DNA of 41,523 nt from Candidatus Woesearchaeota archaeon (lineage in GTDB: Archaea > Nanobdellota > Nanobdellia > Woesearchaeales > JAIPIC01). The position numbers and the translations under genes were made by a program. Positions within the stretch are counted from its first letter, which is position 1; each line of letters starts with the position of its first letter. Under the pieces are notes generated by a model. The model did not search any database and had not been told where the DNA came from. It was given only the letters and a program-made list of their open reading frames with translations. Shown here one piece after another: positions 5,950 to 15,535 of this stretch. The stretch covers positions 1 through 41,523 of the forward strand of contig JAIPIC010000011.1 in assembly GCA_021734865.1 (NCBI GenBank). The letters run 5' to 3'.

Positions 5950-8496
5950 TTATTTTTTATTCTTTTTACTCGTTTTATTTTTTTTCTTTTGTTCAGTATT
6001 TTTCTTTCTGGCTTTCTTAGGTTCAGTACTTTTTTTATCAGTTTTCTTAGATTCAGTAGTTTTTTTATTAGTTTTCTTAGGTTCAGCAGTTTTAACAGAT
6101 TTCATTACTGCCTTTGTATTTTTTTCTGATTTAAAATCAAGCTTCTTTACACTCATCTTTTCTTCCTTGGATGGCAAACTGGACAGGATTGCAATAATAA
6201 TGAAAAGTAATATAAGTCCGATTATTAAGTAGATAAAATAGGTCTTTATCCATTCCCATAGACTAACTGGGCTAAGGGCCGATACAACTCTGCCAAATCG
6301 GGATTTTTCTTCGGTGTTCTGAACTATAATGGTGATAGTCGAACTGTTAGCAGATTCTCCAAGATAATCATACGCAGTGAAACTGGTCCGTCTGATACCA
6401 CAGAAATCGGTATCGGGAACTATCTTAGCAATCTCATCAAATATATGGATTGTCAGGTTTTCTGTTTCCTCTGACGTGTAACTCAGAACATCCCCATCGG
6501 GATCGGTAAACATTTCAGACAGATTTAGCTGATATATCTGGTCTTCATACATGAGATTAAATTTATATTCAGGGGTTTGCGTGTCCTGAAAATACTTAAT
6601 TATCTGATCAATATCTTCTTTCTGTGTTTCGTTGCATGCTGTATCTTCAGGCACCATGAACATATAATCACTAAACCTTTGGTATTGATGTCCGACCCAC
6701 CAGCTTACAGAGTCTACTGCCCATGAAAAGAAACTTGCTGTATTTTCTAAAATAATCTTTATCCAATTTGTCTTCAGATGAATCGAAATTGTCTCATTGA
6801 ATGATGCGTCTTTACCAGGCACAGAATATTGTACAGGTATTTTATAAGTCCCACTTACGACTGATTCATTCGGACTTAACATTAGTTTCATATCAAACGA
6901 TTCTCCTGGCTGGATGCTGAAACTATCAGCGTCCATTGTAAGCCAATAATCCTTTGGATAGCTCAGTTGATAATTACCACCACGTATTCCCACATTACTG
7001 ATTTGGTAGCTGTGATTTGTATCCTTATAGAATGTGTCTATATATCTTGGTCCTTCAATATTTAAATCATAACAGTCATTTGCAGACATGACATAATGTA
7101 CTATTTCATGAGTATAGACAATATCAGGATAATCATGGTTGGTGACAACAAGAACAGCGGTTTTATTTCCTGTTTCAAAACCGTCACAATTAAATTTTGA
7201 GTAAATATCAATATTTTTATCTTCACCGGGATCAAGACTCAGTGATTCCCTGGAAAGCTCAAAATAGTCACCGTCTAAGGTGAGATCAAGATTGGCTTCT
7301 TTGGTGCCAGCATTTTTGATGGATACTGTTGAAATGATCTCGTCTTCACAGCAGGTTTTTCCAGGTTCTGCATCCCCTTCAAATGTGAAATCATCACTGA
7401 ATTCAGGCACATAACAATCAACAATATCCACAGGAACTGTCCGATTATCAAACAGCAGACCATAACCTGACTGGATATACATATCCAAGATGTAACTACC
7501 TGATTGGTTTGGTGCAATTATTGAAACTTGCTTTTCAGTTGAGTTAAAACCATCAAGATCAATTAGAGATTCATCATAAATTACTTGAATATCACTGGAA
7601 TTAGGAGTTATCTTAGTAGAATAACTATTCTTTATCTTAACATCATTTTCAATATCTAATGTGTAATTATACTGACCTGTTGATCTACAAATAGAAATAT
7701 CTGATGGAAATCCGATCGAAAAATCATAGCATCGTGATATATTCATATTTAGAGGGACTGTTGCAATCAGTTTTGAGCCACGAGATTTGGATCTAAGGGT
7801 TATCGTCTCATCTCCGTATACATCACAGGGTAGATCAACAATAACGTAGCCCTGTTGCATTCTGCCAGGCTGTACGGACATGGAAGCACTTGGATATATG
7901 TTAATGTATTCAGCATATTTATTTACATAAAAATCGTATGTTTCAGTAAATGCTCCGGCATTTGATAGTGTAAAATTGAAGACAACAGGTTCACATGGAC
8001 AGGTTTTAACTTGAGTATATGGCATGAATATTTCATTATTTGTGCATTTTTTCACATTTATATTCTGCAAATAATCCTGACGAGCCCCCCCTTGAGTCTG
8101 TACTGTTGTAATAAGATCATAATTTCCGCTTGCGTCACATGGAACAGAGATAACTTCACTTACAACTGCTTCCTCATTGGTCATTAGAGTAAATATCGAA
8201 GGAACTATAGTTGTCCATGCTGCAGCAGATCCACTTTTGTATAATTGGTATGTTGAAGCTCTGGCAACTTCACTAGAAGATCTTTCACTTGTATCATCTT
8301 CAATGATGATTGTGGTGAATTCTGAACCTCCAGTATTCCTAACTGTGAGCTGATTGTCCAAAATTTGACATTGGCATGCATTCAAACTTGTAGATTTTGA
8401 TACTATAAAAGTTTCCTCAGCAAAAACACCCGATACCAAGAGACTAATAATTAGTAGAAATAACAAAATATGTGATGTAATTTTTGCTTGGCTCAT
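5950..8496 (-). CDS. Cys-rich multidomain surface protein with Lys-rich tail
   Basis: The protein has 848 residues if it starts at MSQAKITSHILLFLL (8496); the longer ORF start at 8574 runs into the upstream gene and encodes poly-Phe. It has a signal peptide (cleavage near VFAEE), then repeated beta-rich modules with paired cysteines: ACQCQILDNQLTVRNTG, TCPCEPVVFNFTLSNAG and TCCEDEIISTVSIKNAG. These resemble CARDB/NEW3-type domains with disulfides. A later stretch (DPDGDVLSYTSEETENLTIHI) is Ig/cadherin-like. One membrane helix (YFIYLIIGLILLFIIIAIL) is followed by a roughly 75-residue lysine-rich cytoplasmic tail with decapeptide repeats. Many NxS/T sequons make it a plausible AglB substrate. 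It lies 40 bases after the second surface-protein gene, probably in the same operon. Confidence 0.8.
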   Translation of the reverse strand: MSQAKITSHILLFLLIISLLVSGVFAEETFIVSKSTSLNACQCQILDNQLTVRNTGGSEFTTIIIEDDTSERSSSEVARASTYQLYKSGSAAAWTTIVPSIFTLMTNEEAVVSEVISVPCDASGNYDLITTVQTQGGARQDYLQNINVKKCTNNEIFMPYTQVKTCPCEPVVFNFTLSNAGAFTETYDFYVNKYAEYINIYPSASMSVQPGRMQQGYVIVDLPCDVYGDETITLRSKSRGSKLIATVPLNMNISRCYDFSIGFPSDISICRSTGQYNYTLDIENDVKIKNSYSTKITPNSSDIQVIYDESLIDLDGFNSTEKQVSIIAPNQSGSYILDMYIQSGYGLLFDNRTVPVDIVDCYVPEFSDDFTFEGDAEPGKTCCEDEIISTVSIKNAGTKEANLDLTLDGDYFELSRESLSLDPGEDKNIDIYSKFNCDGFETGNKTAVLVVTNHDYPDIVYTHEIVHYVMSANDCYDLNIEGPRYIDTFYKDTNHSYQISNVGIRGGNYQLSYPKDYWLTMDADSFSIQPGESFDMKLMLSPNESVVSGTYKIPVQYSVPGKDASFNETISIHLKTNWIKIILENTASFFSWAVDSVSWWVGHQYQRFSDYMFMVPEDTACNETQKEDIDQIIKYFQDTQTPEYKFNLMYEDQIYQLNLSEMFTDPDGDVLSYTSEETENLTIHIFDEIAKIVPDTDFCGIRRTSFTAYDYLGESANSSTITIIVQNTEEKSRFGRVVSALSPVSLWEWIKTYFIYLIIGLILLFIIIAILSSLPSKEEKMSVKKLDFKSEKNTKAVMKSVKTAEPKKTNKKTTESKKTDKKSTEPKKARKKNTEQKKKNKTSKKNKK
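5989..6078 (-). repeat. 30-bp tandem repeat encoding Lys-rich decapeptides
   Basis: Three in-frame 30-bp units encode KKTNKKTTES, KKTDKKSTEP and KKARKKNTEQ in the cytoplasmic tail of the surface protein. The DNA units share the core TTTCTTAGATTCAGTAG on the plus strand. Such a tail could bind nucleic acid, acidic lipid or cytoplasmic proteins. Slippage could make its length vary between strains. Confidence 0.8.
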
Positions 8497-8536
8497 TGTA
8501 TGCCATCGTCTGAAAGAGATAAAAAAGAAAAAAAAA

Positions 8537-9820
8537 TTAATAATAGGTCTGACCCTGGTCGTCATCATCGTCATTGCTTCTCAGTTTTGAGAATCCGATG
8601 ATAAGTCCTAGGATTATCAGAAGTACAACCAAAACAACAAGGCCAATTTCAAGACCGCTCTTGATTTGATCCCAACTGCCGTCAGCTCCTGAGTTTCCAC
8701 CAGTAACAGTTCCCTTAAGGACAACCTGTTCAGTTTTTTGGTCAGTCTTGACATTCACAACGAATGTGTGCTCACCAGCTGCTGCGCTTTCTTTAGATGA
8801 AACATACAGATAAACTGTCTTTGTCTCTCCTGCATTGACGACAACAACACTGCTAGGGCTAACTTTAACATCTGCCCAGTCGGTGGTTCCTTCTGTTGTA
8901 ACAGTAAGGGTTTTGCTTGTTTTCCCTTGGTTTGAGATAACCATTGGATAAACTGCTCCTGTTGTACCCATAACGATGTCCTGGGGGTCAGTATTAACAT
9001 TAATTACAACTTTACTGCTATCAGTGTCAACATCTGTTCCACCACATTCGTCAGCTTCAACATAAATGGTCTTGATGACTGATGTGCTTTCGTAGTTGTC
9101 GTCATAATAAGCAGATATTTTGACGTTGTATTCACCTTCTTTGGTGCATGATGGGATTCTCAGATAAAGTTCTTCACTTGTGACTGATTCGTCATATTCA
9201 AGCTCTTCAACATAATCTGATGCAGAAAGGCCCAAGTCAGGAATTGTTGCTTTGATCTTGATTCCTTCTTCGTCCTGTTCTCCCATGTTCTTGACACGTG
9301 CTGCAACAAGAAGTGCTCGTCCAGCAACAACACTTCCCTCAGGGGAGAAGATTACATCTTTAATTGCCAGATCATGTCTTGGAACATCCATCTTAATATT
9401 ATAATTTTGTACTATCTCATCATTGTTTCTGTCTGTTACAATGATTCTAACTTTGTAATCATCTTCATCAGCCCTATCTGGTAGGTCAAGATAAAGTTTT
9501 TTTACATACTTAACACCGCTTTCAACATCGAAAACATGTGTTGCATCTGAGATAGCTTGCCTGTCACTATATTCGTAACCGCTAATGAAAGCTTCTACAA
9601 CAACATCGCTTGCGTTGCCTGTTGCCTCAAGTTCAACTCTAACCTCAATTCTATTTCCTCTCTCGAAGTCAACACGAGTTGTGTCGTTTGCTGTTAGTGT
9701 TGTCCCTTCCATTTCAACATCTGAAATCGTAACTGGAATAGCACCTGCAAATACATTTGCTCCAAGTACTACTAACAGAATAAGTGACAACATACTGACA
9801 ATCTTTGTTCTCAAATTCAT
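8537..9820 (-). CDS. Putative S-layer-like CARDB-domain surface protein
   Basis: A 427-residue protein with a signal peptide (IVSMLSLILLVVLGANVFAGA) and about three beta-sandwich modules: residues 35-145, a CARDB-like module at about 148-255 (HDLAIKDVIFSPEGSVVAGRALLVAARVKNMG), and a NEW3-like module at about 268-375 (YPMVISNQGKTSKTLTVTTEG...GETKTVYLYVSS). A C-terminal helix (IGLVVLVVLLIILGLIIGFS) is followed by an acidic DDDDDQGQTYY tail. A GGGGGG Shine-Dalgarno sequence precedes the ATG. The architecture resembles proteins annotated as putative S-layer proteins in DPANN archaea (recalled, not searched). It is followed by the larger Cys-rich surface protein. Confidence 0.8.
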   Translation of the reverse strand: MNLRTKIVSMLSLILLVVLGANVFAGAIPVTISDVEMEGTTLTANDTTRVDFERGNRIEVRVELEATGNASDVVVEAFISGYEYSDRQAISDATHVFDVESGVKYVKKLYLDLPDRADEDDYKVRIIVTDRNNDEIVQNYNIKMDVPRHDLAIKDVIFSPEGSVVAGRALLVAARVKNMGEQDEEGIKIKATIPDLGLSASDYVEELEYDESVTSEELYLRIPSCTKEGEYNVKISAYYDDNYESTSVIKTIYVEADECGGTDVDTDSSKVVINVNTDPQDIVMGTTGAVYPMVISNQGKTSKTLTVTTEGTTDWADVKVSPSSVVVVNAGETKTVYLYVSSKESAAAGEHTFVVNVKTDQKTEQVVLKGTVTGGNSGADGSWDQIKSGLEIGLVVLVVLLIILGLIIGFSKLRSNDDDDDQGQTYY

Positions 9821-9837
9821 TTTATTCCCCCCGTTTT

Positions 9838-10314
9838 GGATATAATTTTATTGTGTATTTATTCCAACTTTTATTTAAAGTTTTTCCTTGTGTAGTTATA
9901 TACCAGTGAAAACCCTTAGTTGTTATTGCTTAGTAATGATTACTGATATTTAAATGTTTCGCATTGTTAGTATATTGCAGTAGTGAAAGGATTGGTTAAT
10001 AGCCTCATCCCAACTGGGCGATTGCAAGATAGTTGATAACCAACAAAGCTTCATTAATACTGCAATAACCAATAAATGGTATGGTTTATTACAATTAATC
10101 AGTGAAACACTCAATTGCCTCTAATAGGTAGTCAAGACCCAAATAAAAAGGTTTGTAATCAATAGTGACAAAAATGATAAAAATTGTGGGTTCACAAAAA
10201 CGTCTTGGAGATCATTAAGTAAGAGACACATCAAAACACTTGGTTTTTACTGTAAAGTTAGGTTATCCTCCAACAAGTGTAATTTTTTATATTAGATATA
10301 TTCACTAGATCAAG
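9838..10314. other. 477-bp non-coding region with nested inverted repeats
   Basis: No convincing ORF lies here. It separates the divergent surface-protein operon and the reductase gene, so it must hold both promoters. A 95-base segment is structured: TATTGCAGTA (9973-9982) pairs with TACTGCAATA (10058-10067); inside it TTGGTTA (9992-9998) pairs with TAACCAA (10037-10043); inside that CCCA-AC-TGGG (10009-10018) can fold. Further on, CAAGAC near 10131 could pair with GTCTTG near 10203. I found no tRNA, SRP or RNase P signature. Confidence 0.6.
9973..10067. ncRNA. Candidate structured RNA or cruciform
   Basis: Three nested helices of 10, 7 and 3-4 bp enclose one another in an otherwise unstructured AT-rich spacer. 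The strand is undetermined. It could be a small RNA, a leader of the surface-protein mRNA, or a DNA-level dyad. The evidence is base pairing alone. Confidence 0.3.
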
Positions 10315-11469
10315 ATGAGAATAATTATTGTTGGGGGTGGGCCAGTGGGCTGTTTTTGTGCTGCTATGCTCTCCAGAAGGGGCAGTGATGTGACGATTGT
10401 CGAAGAGCATGGAAAACCAGGCTTACCTTTTGCTTGTACTGGAATTGTAACTAAAGAGATATTTTCAATACTGGACAGCATCAAAAATCAAGATGATGCT
10501 GTTCCTGTAATCAATGAGATCAAGAGTTGCACAATAATATCTGATAAGCGGAAAGCTAAGCTTCCAGTGCATGATTTTATTATCGATAGGATTAAATTTG
10601 ACCAAAATATGGCAAAGCTTGCAAAAAAGAACGGTGCCAGTATATTATATAATACAAAGTTTATGAAATTACAACGGTCTGGAAAGAAGTGGTTGGCATC
10701 TGTAATATCATCAAATAGTACAAGAAACAACGAAGATAAAAATATAAAGCTCTCTGCTGATATAATTATTGGAGCTGATGGACCAGTATCCTCTGTGGGT
10801 GTATCAGCAGGGCTTATCAATCCAGCAAGGAAAAGATTTATTCTGGGCAACCAGGTAAGATGTGAAGCAGATGGGTATTTTGACACAGGTTCTTTTGAAG
10901 CAGATCTGACGATAAGGAAGTTCTTTGGTTGGGTTGTTCCTGAGAACAAAAAGATTGCCAGGATTGGCATTGGAGTTCCCACGGATGGGAGAAATAAGCC
11001 AAAAGATACACTTAAATCATTCCTTAAGAAGGTAAGCGGACGATACGGCAAGCTTAAAATCATTGACAGACAAGCTGGACTGATTCCTGTGTTCTCTCCG
11101 TGGATAAAAAGTCAAAATAAGGACAGGACTGTCTTTTTGCTAGGTGATGCTGCAGGGCAGGTCAAAAGTACCACAGGAGGTGGTTTGATTCCAGGTCTTA
11201 GGGCTGCTGCCATACTCTCTGAGTGCATCCAACAAGGAAAAAACTATGATCTCTGCTGGAAAAAGAGCATTGGTCCTGATCTTGTTGCTCATAATATAAT
11301 AAAATGGAAACTTGACAGGATGTCTGATCGTCAGCTTGATGGACTTGTCAAAGATGTGTCAGCAAAAAAAGTGAAATCTGTGCTTGCATCAAGTAATCGG
11401 GACAAACCACTAAAAATGATGTTATCCCTCGTAATGAACAATCCAAATCTGATCAAATATGTTATTTAG
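10315..11469 (+). CDS. Geranylgeranyl reductase family FAD-dependent oxidoreductase
   Basis: A 384-residue flavoprotein. It has the Rossmann fold GGGPVG (7-12) with the acidic strand end VEEHG (29-33), the archaeal GGR hallmark ACTG (40-43), a second FAD motif GDAAGQ (277-282) followed by TTGGGL, and a substrate-pocket signature FGWVVP (204-209). Family members saturate the geranylgeranyl chains of archaeal ether lipids or menaquinone side chains, acting at the membrane face. The length is typical. It stands alone, with a non-coding region upstream and the glycosylation operon 157 bases downstream, so lipid or polyprenol saturation feeding the envelope is plausible. Confidence 0.85.
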   Translation: MRIIIVGGGPVGCFCAAMLSRRGSDVTIVEEHGKPGLPFACTGIVTKEIFSILDSIKNQDDAVPVINEIKSCTIISDKRKAKLPVHDFIIDRIKFDQNMAKLAKKNGASILYNTKFMKLQRSGKKWLASVISSNSTRNNEDKNIKLSADIIIGADGPVSSVGVSAGLINPARKRFILGNQVRCEADGYFDTGSFEADLTIRKFFGWVVPENKKIARIGIGVPTDGRNKPKDTLKSFLKKVSGRYGKLKIIDRQAGLIPVFSPWIKSQNKDRTVFLLGDAAGQVKSTTGGGLIPGLRAAAILSECIQQGKNYDLCWKKSIGPDLVAHNIIKWKLDRMSDRQLDGLVKDVSAKKVKSVLASSNRDKPLKMMLSLVMNNPNLIKYVI

Positions 11470-11626
11470 GGACTTTTGGTCGCTTCATCCAGATAATTGA
11501 CATTTGAACTGTTTTGAGATATATTGAATATATTTATTCTGAAAATATATTCTTCTTTTTTAATAAGGCAGAGCCAAACAAAATGTTTATAAAGAAATCG
11601 TCTTTTTCTTACTAGGGGGTTTTAAA

Positions 11627-14554
11627 TTGGGAAAAGATACAAATAAAGGCACTGATGATGAAGAAATTTCTTTTGATTTCATAACAAATCTATTTAAGGG
11701 TAAAAAGGATAAAGTCAAAAAGCATAATAAACACCAGGCACATCATGGTGAGGACATGCACGAAGAGCAAGACGAAGAAGCAATTGATGTCGATGGTCTG
11801 AAGAAAGCCCTTGTTAAATATTCACCATATCTTTTGATCCTAATCCCAATTTTCTTAAGTGTTTTTCTTCGGATACAGCCTGCATATCTCTCAGTTACAG
11901 ATGACTGGGCAGAGAACACTGTTTATTCAAGTATTCAAAATAACATCAGATCACAGATTGATGCGCAGTACCAGTTGATGCCTGAAGCACAGAAAAACAA
12001 ACTAGTTGAACAGGAATTCCAAAAACTCTTAGATAATCCGGAATACAAGACTCAGTTTGACCAAATGATAATGGGTTACTCAGCAGGGTTCAAGCAGCAG
12101 ATTCAGGATGATAGTGGACAGACTTATCTACTCGCAATTGATCCATATTTCTGGTGGAAACATACTAAGAACATTATTGAAAACGGTCATCCTGGGGAGA
12201 TCCTCAAGGACGGCAAGCCATGGGATACTCACATGTTTGCTCCTAAAGGAAGGGAGGTCCCGCCTGATATGGGACACGCTTACTTTATGGCATACCTATA
12301 TCAGTTCATGAAAAACTTCTATCCTGATCTTCCACTAAAGAACCTGATCTTCTATGTTCCGGTACTTATTGGGACACTTTGTGTGATACCGGCATTTTTC
12401 ATTGGAAGGAAAGTCAGCGGCAACCTAGGTGGTTTTGTTGCTGCGATAATAGTAGCTGCGCATCCTTCATTCATCGGAAGAACTGCTGCAGGTTTTGCAG
12501 ATACTGATGCATATAATGTATTTTTCCCACTTTTAATTAGCTGGTTGTTCATACTGATGCTGGACGCTAAGACCAACAAGAAGACCGCAGTCATGGCTGC
12601 TCTAGCAGGAGTAACGACTGGTCTTTATGCATGGGTATGGAGCGGATGGTGGTATATCTTTGATTTCCTTATGATTGTTGCTGCTGTATATATAATTTCA
12701 TATGTGCTGATAAATCATAGAGATAAGATAAGTCAACCAGCAAGACTATTCAAGATAAAAGAAGTTAGAGAATTTACGATTGCTATGGGGATGTTCCTGC
12801 TAGCGACTGGCATTTTTGTGACTTATTTTGCGAGTTTTAACGGTTTTGTAAATGCTTTTGCAAATCCCTGGGAATTTACACAGATCCATCATGTAGGTAC
12901 AAAGAGTGTCTGGCCAAATGTGTTTACAACTGTGGCTGAACAGAATGAAGCATCAATTGAACAGGTTATTGAAAGTATTGGTGGTGGTGGCATTATTGCC
13001 AAGGTAATGATTCTGCTTGCAACTCTGGGCACAATATTTAGTATAACTAAATTCAAGGATAAGAGCTCTCTAAAAGTGGGTGTATTATTAGTTGTATGGT
13101 TTATTGGAACAATTTTCGCAAGTACAAAAGGGGTAAGGTTTATACTGTTACTTGTTCCAGCTTATAGCCTTGCAATTGGGGTTTTCTTTGGTATCTTATA
13201 CACAAAGTCTTCAAAAATCATGAAGGGCTCTCTCGATCTTGATCCCATGATAATAAAAGGGTCAGTCGTTTTGATTGCTCTTCTAACATTATATCTTCCT
13301 GTATCGTCAGGTTATAATGCAGCAGTACACGAAATACCATCAATGAATGATGCATGGTATGAAGCTTTACATGAGATAGACACTAATGCTTCACAGAACG
13401 CCATTATCAACTCATGGTGGGATTTTGGACATTGGTTCAAGAGGATAGGTAATAGGCCAGTAACATTTGATGGTACAAGCCAGAACACGCCTCAAGCACA
13501 TTGGATAGGTCTTTCTTTGCTTACAGATAATGAAAACCTCTCTGCAGGTATTCTAAGAATGCTTGATTGCGGGGCAAATGATGCTTTTGAAGTTCTGGAT
13601 AATTCAACAAACAAGAGTTATTTCAGCGTGGATCTTTTATATGAAGTTGTCCAGCTTAATAAAGAAGAAGCTAGGACAGTTCTTGAAAAGTATATTGACA
13701 GTGAGAATGCAAGTAACGTACTTGAGCTTACGCACTGTAATCCTCCTGAGGATTATTTCATAACAAGCCAGGATATGATTGGAAAAAGCGGAGTGTGGGG
13801 TCATTTTGGTGCATGGGACTTCAAGAGGGCTACCATTTTCAATAAAGTGCGGAGCATGGATCAGAATATAGCAATTGATTACATCTCCAATGAGTTTGGC
13901 TATTCACAGGACGCTGCAATGCAGTTATACTACGAAGTCAGATCACTTGACACTGAAAGAGGTGCTAATGACTGGATTGCCTCTTGGCCATCTTATATCT
14001 CTGGAACTGCAGGATGCCAGAATAATGGTGGGCAGTTGATATGCCAGAATACGATACAGGGTCAGCCAATCGTCATATTTGTCAATACAACCACATGGGA
14101 ACCAAAGATACCATCAACACAGGGAGAGATGAAACCTTCAAAATTCAGCTATGTTGATAATGAAGGTATTTTCCATTCAGTGGAATATAGCGAATCGCAG
14201 TATCCTATAGGTGTATCGATTGTTCCGTCCGGTGACGGTTATTTTAACCTCATCATGGATCCTAGAATTGTAGGGAGTATGTTCAACCGTCTTTTCTATT
14301 ATGAAGGTGAAGGACTGAAACACTTTAATAGGTTCAATGACAAGAAAAGCTTTACAGGTGATAGAATAATCACATGGAAAGTCGACTGGAACGGTGTGGA
14401 TGAAAATGATTATTTCGGTCCGTCGAAAGGATCATATGATGTCCCACAGGTCGATGAATCAAATATTGTTATTAATGATGAGATTAACAAATCATTGCCT
14501 TTCAATGAGACGCTGAATAATACTCCGGAACAGACAAATGAGTCAGAACAATGA
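11627..14554 (+). CDS. aglB: AglB/STT3 oligosaccharyltransferase catalytic subunit
   Basis: A 975-residue GT66 enzyme that transfers lipid-linked oligosaccharide to Asn in N-x-S/T outside the cell. It starts at TTG with GGGGG (11615-11619) upstream. A charged cytoplasmic extension (1-65, His/Lys/Asp-rich) precedes TM1 (YLLILIPIFLSVFL). The first loop has the metal-binding Asp (TDDWAEN, 91-97), a later loop has FADTDAYN, and the C-terminal globular domain begins near the sequon-binding WWDFG at 597-601. About 12 membrane helices lie between. It heads a five-gene operon and its 3' end overlaps the GT2 gene by 17 bases. Confidence 0.97.
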   Translation: MGKDTNKGTDDEEISFDFITNLFKGKKDKVKKHNKHQAHHGEDMHEEQDEEAIDVDGLKKALVKYSPYLLILIPIFLSVFLRIQPAYLSVTDDWAENTVYSSIQNNIRSQIDAQYQLMPEAQKNKLVEQEFQKLLDNPEYKTQFDQMIMGYSAGFKQQIQDDSGQTYLLAIDPYFWWKHTKNIIENGHPGEILKDGKPWDTHMFAPKGREVPPDMGHAYFMAYLYQFMKNFYPDLPLKNLIFYVPVLIGTLCVIPAFFIGRKVSGNLGGFVAAIIVAAHPSFIGRTAAGFADTDAYNVFFPLLISWLFILMLDAKTNKKTAVMAALAGVTTGLYAWVWSGWWYIFDFLMIVAAVYIISYVLINHRDKISQPARLFKIKEVREFTIAMGMFLLATGIFVTYFASFNGFVNAFANPWEFTQIHHVGTKSVWPNVFTTVAEQNEASIEQVIESIGGGGIIAKVMILLATLGTIFSITKFKDKSSLKVGVLLVVWFIGTIFASTKGVRFILLLVPAYSLAIGVFFGILYTKSSKIMKGSLDLDPMIIKGSVVLIALLTLYLPVSSGYNAAVHEIPSMNDAWYEALHEIDTNASQNAIINSWWDFGHWFKRIGNRPVTFDGTSQNTPQAHWIGLSLLTDNENLSAGILRMLDCGANDAFEVLDNSTNKSYFSVDLLYEVVQLNKEEARTVLEKYIDSENASNVLELTHCNPPEDYFITSQDMIGKSGVWGHFGAWDFKRATIFNKVRSMDQNIAIDYISNEFGYSQDAAMQLYYEVRSLDTERGANDWIASWPSYISGTAGCQNNGGQLICQNTIQGQPIVIFVNTTTWEPKIPSTQGEMKPSKFSYVDNEGIFHSVEYSESQYPIGVSIVPSGDGYFNLIMDPRIVGSMFNRLFYYEGEGLKHFNRFNDKKSFTGDRIITWKVDWNGVDENDYFGPSKGSYDVPQVDESNIVINDEINKSLPFNETLNNTPEQTNESEQ

Positions 14555-15215
14555 TCTCTTCGTTGTAATTCCAGCTTATAACGAGTCAAAGACCATTTCC
14601 ACGGTTATTGATAGGACTAAGAAGTTTGCAGATAATATCATCATCATTGATGACGGTTCTTCTGATAATACTTATGATGTAGCTTCGGCCACTGGGGCAA
14701 GCTATGTCCTACAGCATATTGTAAATATGGGTAAAGGTGCTGCTCTCAAGACAGGGTGTGATTATGCTGTCAAAAAGGGAGCAAAGACCATTATTGTGAT
14801 GGATGGTGATGATCAGCATGATCCAAAAGTGATTCCTCATTTAATTGAAGCTCTCAATCACGCAGATTTAATCATAGGATCCAGAAAAATGGGAGGTGAT
14901 ATGCCCTTCATCCTTATGTTAGGAAATCTTTTTATACAATATATGACTAAGTTGCTTTACAATATCCAGATACGTGATACGCAAAGTGGGTTTAGGGCAT
15001 TCTCGTCCAAAAATTACAGGAAAATCCGATGGGAATCAACAGGATATTCAATGGAAAGTGAGATGATTGCAAACGCCTGTCTTGCTGGTCTTAAGATAAA
15101 GGAGATTCCAATAAAGACGATCTATCACGATAATTACAAAGGTACAACTGTCCTGGATGGGTTAAAAATAATAATAAATATGGTCAGATGGAGATTATTT
15201 AGGTGGCTTAGATGA
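14538..15215 (+). CDS. Family 2 glycosyltransferase (dolichyl-phosphate sugar synthase-like)
   Basis: A 225-residue GT-A enzyme. VVIPAYNES (9-17), the nucleotide-binding DDGSSDNT (38-45), the DGDDQHDP metal site (89-96) and the RDTQSGFRAF acceptor-side motif match polyprenyl-phosphate mannosyl/glucosyltransferases of the DPM1 type. It lacks a C-terminal membrane domain, and the small DUF2304 membrane protein encoded next may serve as its anchor. Its start lies inside aglB and its end overlaps the next gene by 4 bases (ATGA), so translation is coupled. It likely makes a lipid-phosphate sugar donor or extends the lipid-linked glycan. Confidence 0.92.
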   Translation: MSQNNDLFVVIPAYNESKTISTVIDRTKKFADNIIIIDDGSSDNTYDVASATGASYVLQHIVNMGKGAALKTGCDYAVKKGAKTIIVMDGDDQHDPKVIPHLIEALNHADLIIGSRKMGGDMPFILMLGNLFIQYMTKLLYNIQIRDTQSGFRAFSSKNYRKIRWESTGYSMESEMIANACLAGLKIKEIPIKTIYHDNYKGTTVLDGLKIIINMVRWRLFRWLR

Positions 15216-15535
15216 TTTTAGGCATACAAATATTGGGAGCGCTGTTCGGTATGATGATGCTTTATATCTCATATATGAACTTCAAGAGAAAAGACTTCAC
15301 AGTTGTTGAAGGACTGTTCTGGATGGGTGCTTGGGTGGCTTTTATTGTTGTATCATTCTTTCCTGATATCATCTCTCCTCTTGTCAAAACTCTCAGTCTT
15401 GCAAGAGCAATGGATTTATTCATAATTCTAGGGTTCATGTTCCTTGTCGCTTCAATCTTCTATTGTTACACATTGCTCAGGAAACTTCAGAAGAAGATGG
15501 AGCAAATTGTTAGGAAAATCGCCATAAAAAAATGA
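15212..15535 (+). CDS. DUF2304 family membrane protein
   Basis: A 107-residue protein with three membrane helices (about 2-20, 33-52, 67-90) and a basic C-terminal helix (LLRKLQKKMEQIVRKI). The layout and the ...RKDFTVVEGLFWMGAW segment fit DUF2304, a family habitually encoded next to GT2 enzymes in surface-polysaccharide loci. The start overlaps the GT2 stop (ATGA) and its stop overlaps the next start (ATGA). A role as membrane partner of the GT2 enzyme is inferred from this arrangement. Confidence 0.88.
   Translation: MILGIQILGALFGMMMLYISYMNFKRKDFTVVEGLFWMGAWVAFIVVSFFPDIISPLVKTLSLARAMDLFIILGFMFLVASIFYCYTLLRKLQKKMEQIVRKIAIKK

Noticed and set aside
5941-6129. Phe-rich plus-strand ORF
   Set aside because: It is the antisense shadow of the lysine-rich tail repeats of the surface protein.
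7275-7517. 80-residue ORF within the surface protein gene
   Set aside because: Shifted-frame shadow on the same strand without its own start signals.
10488-11063. 191-residue minus-strand ORF inside the reductase gene
   Set aside because: It is antisense to conserved flavoprotein motifs; the plus-strand reading is clearly the gene.
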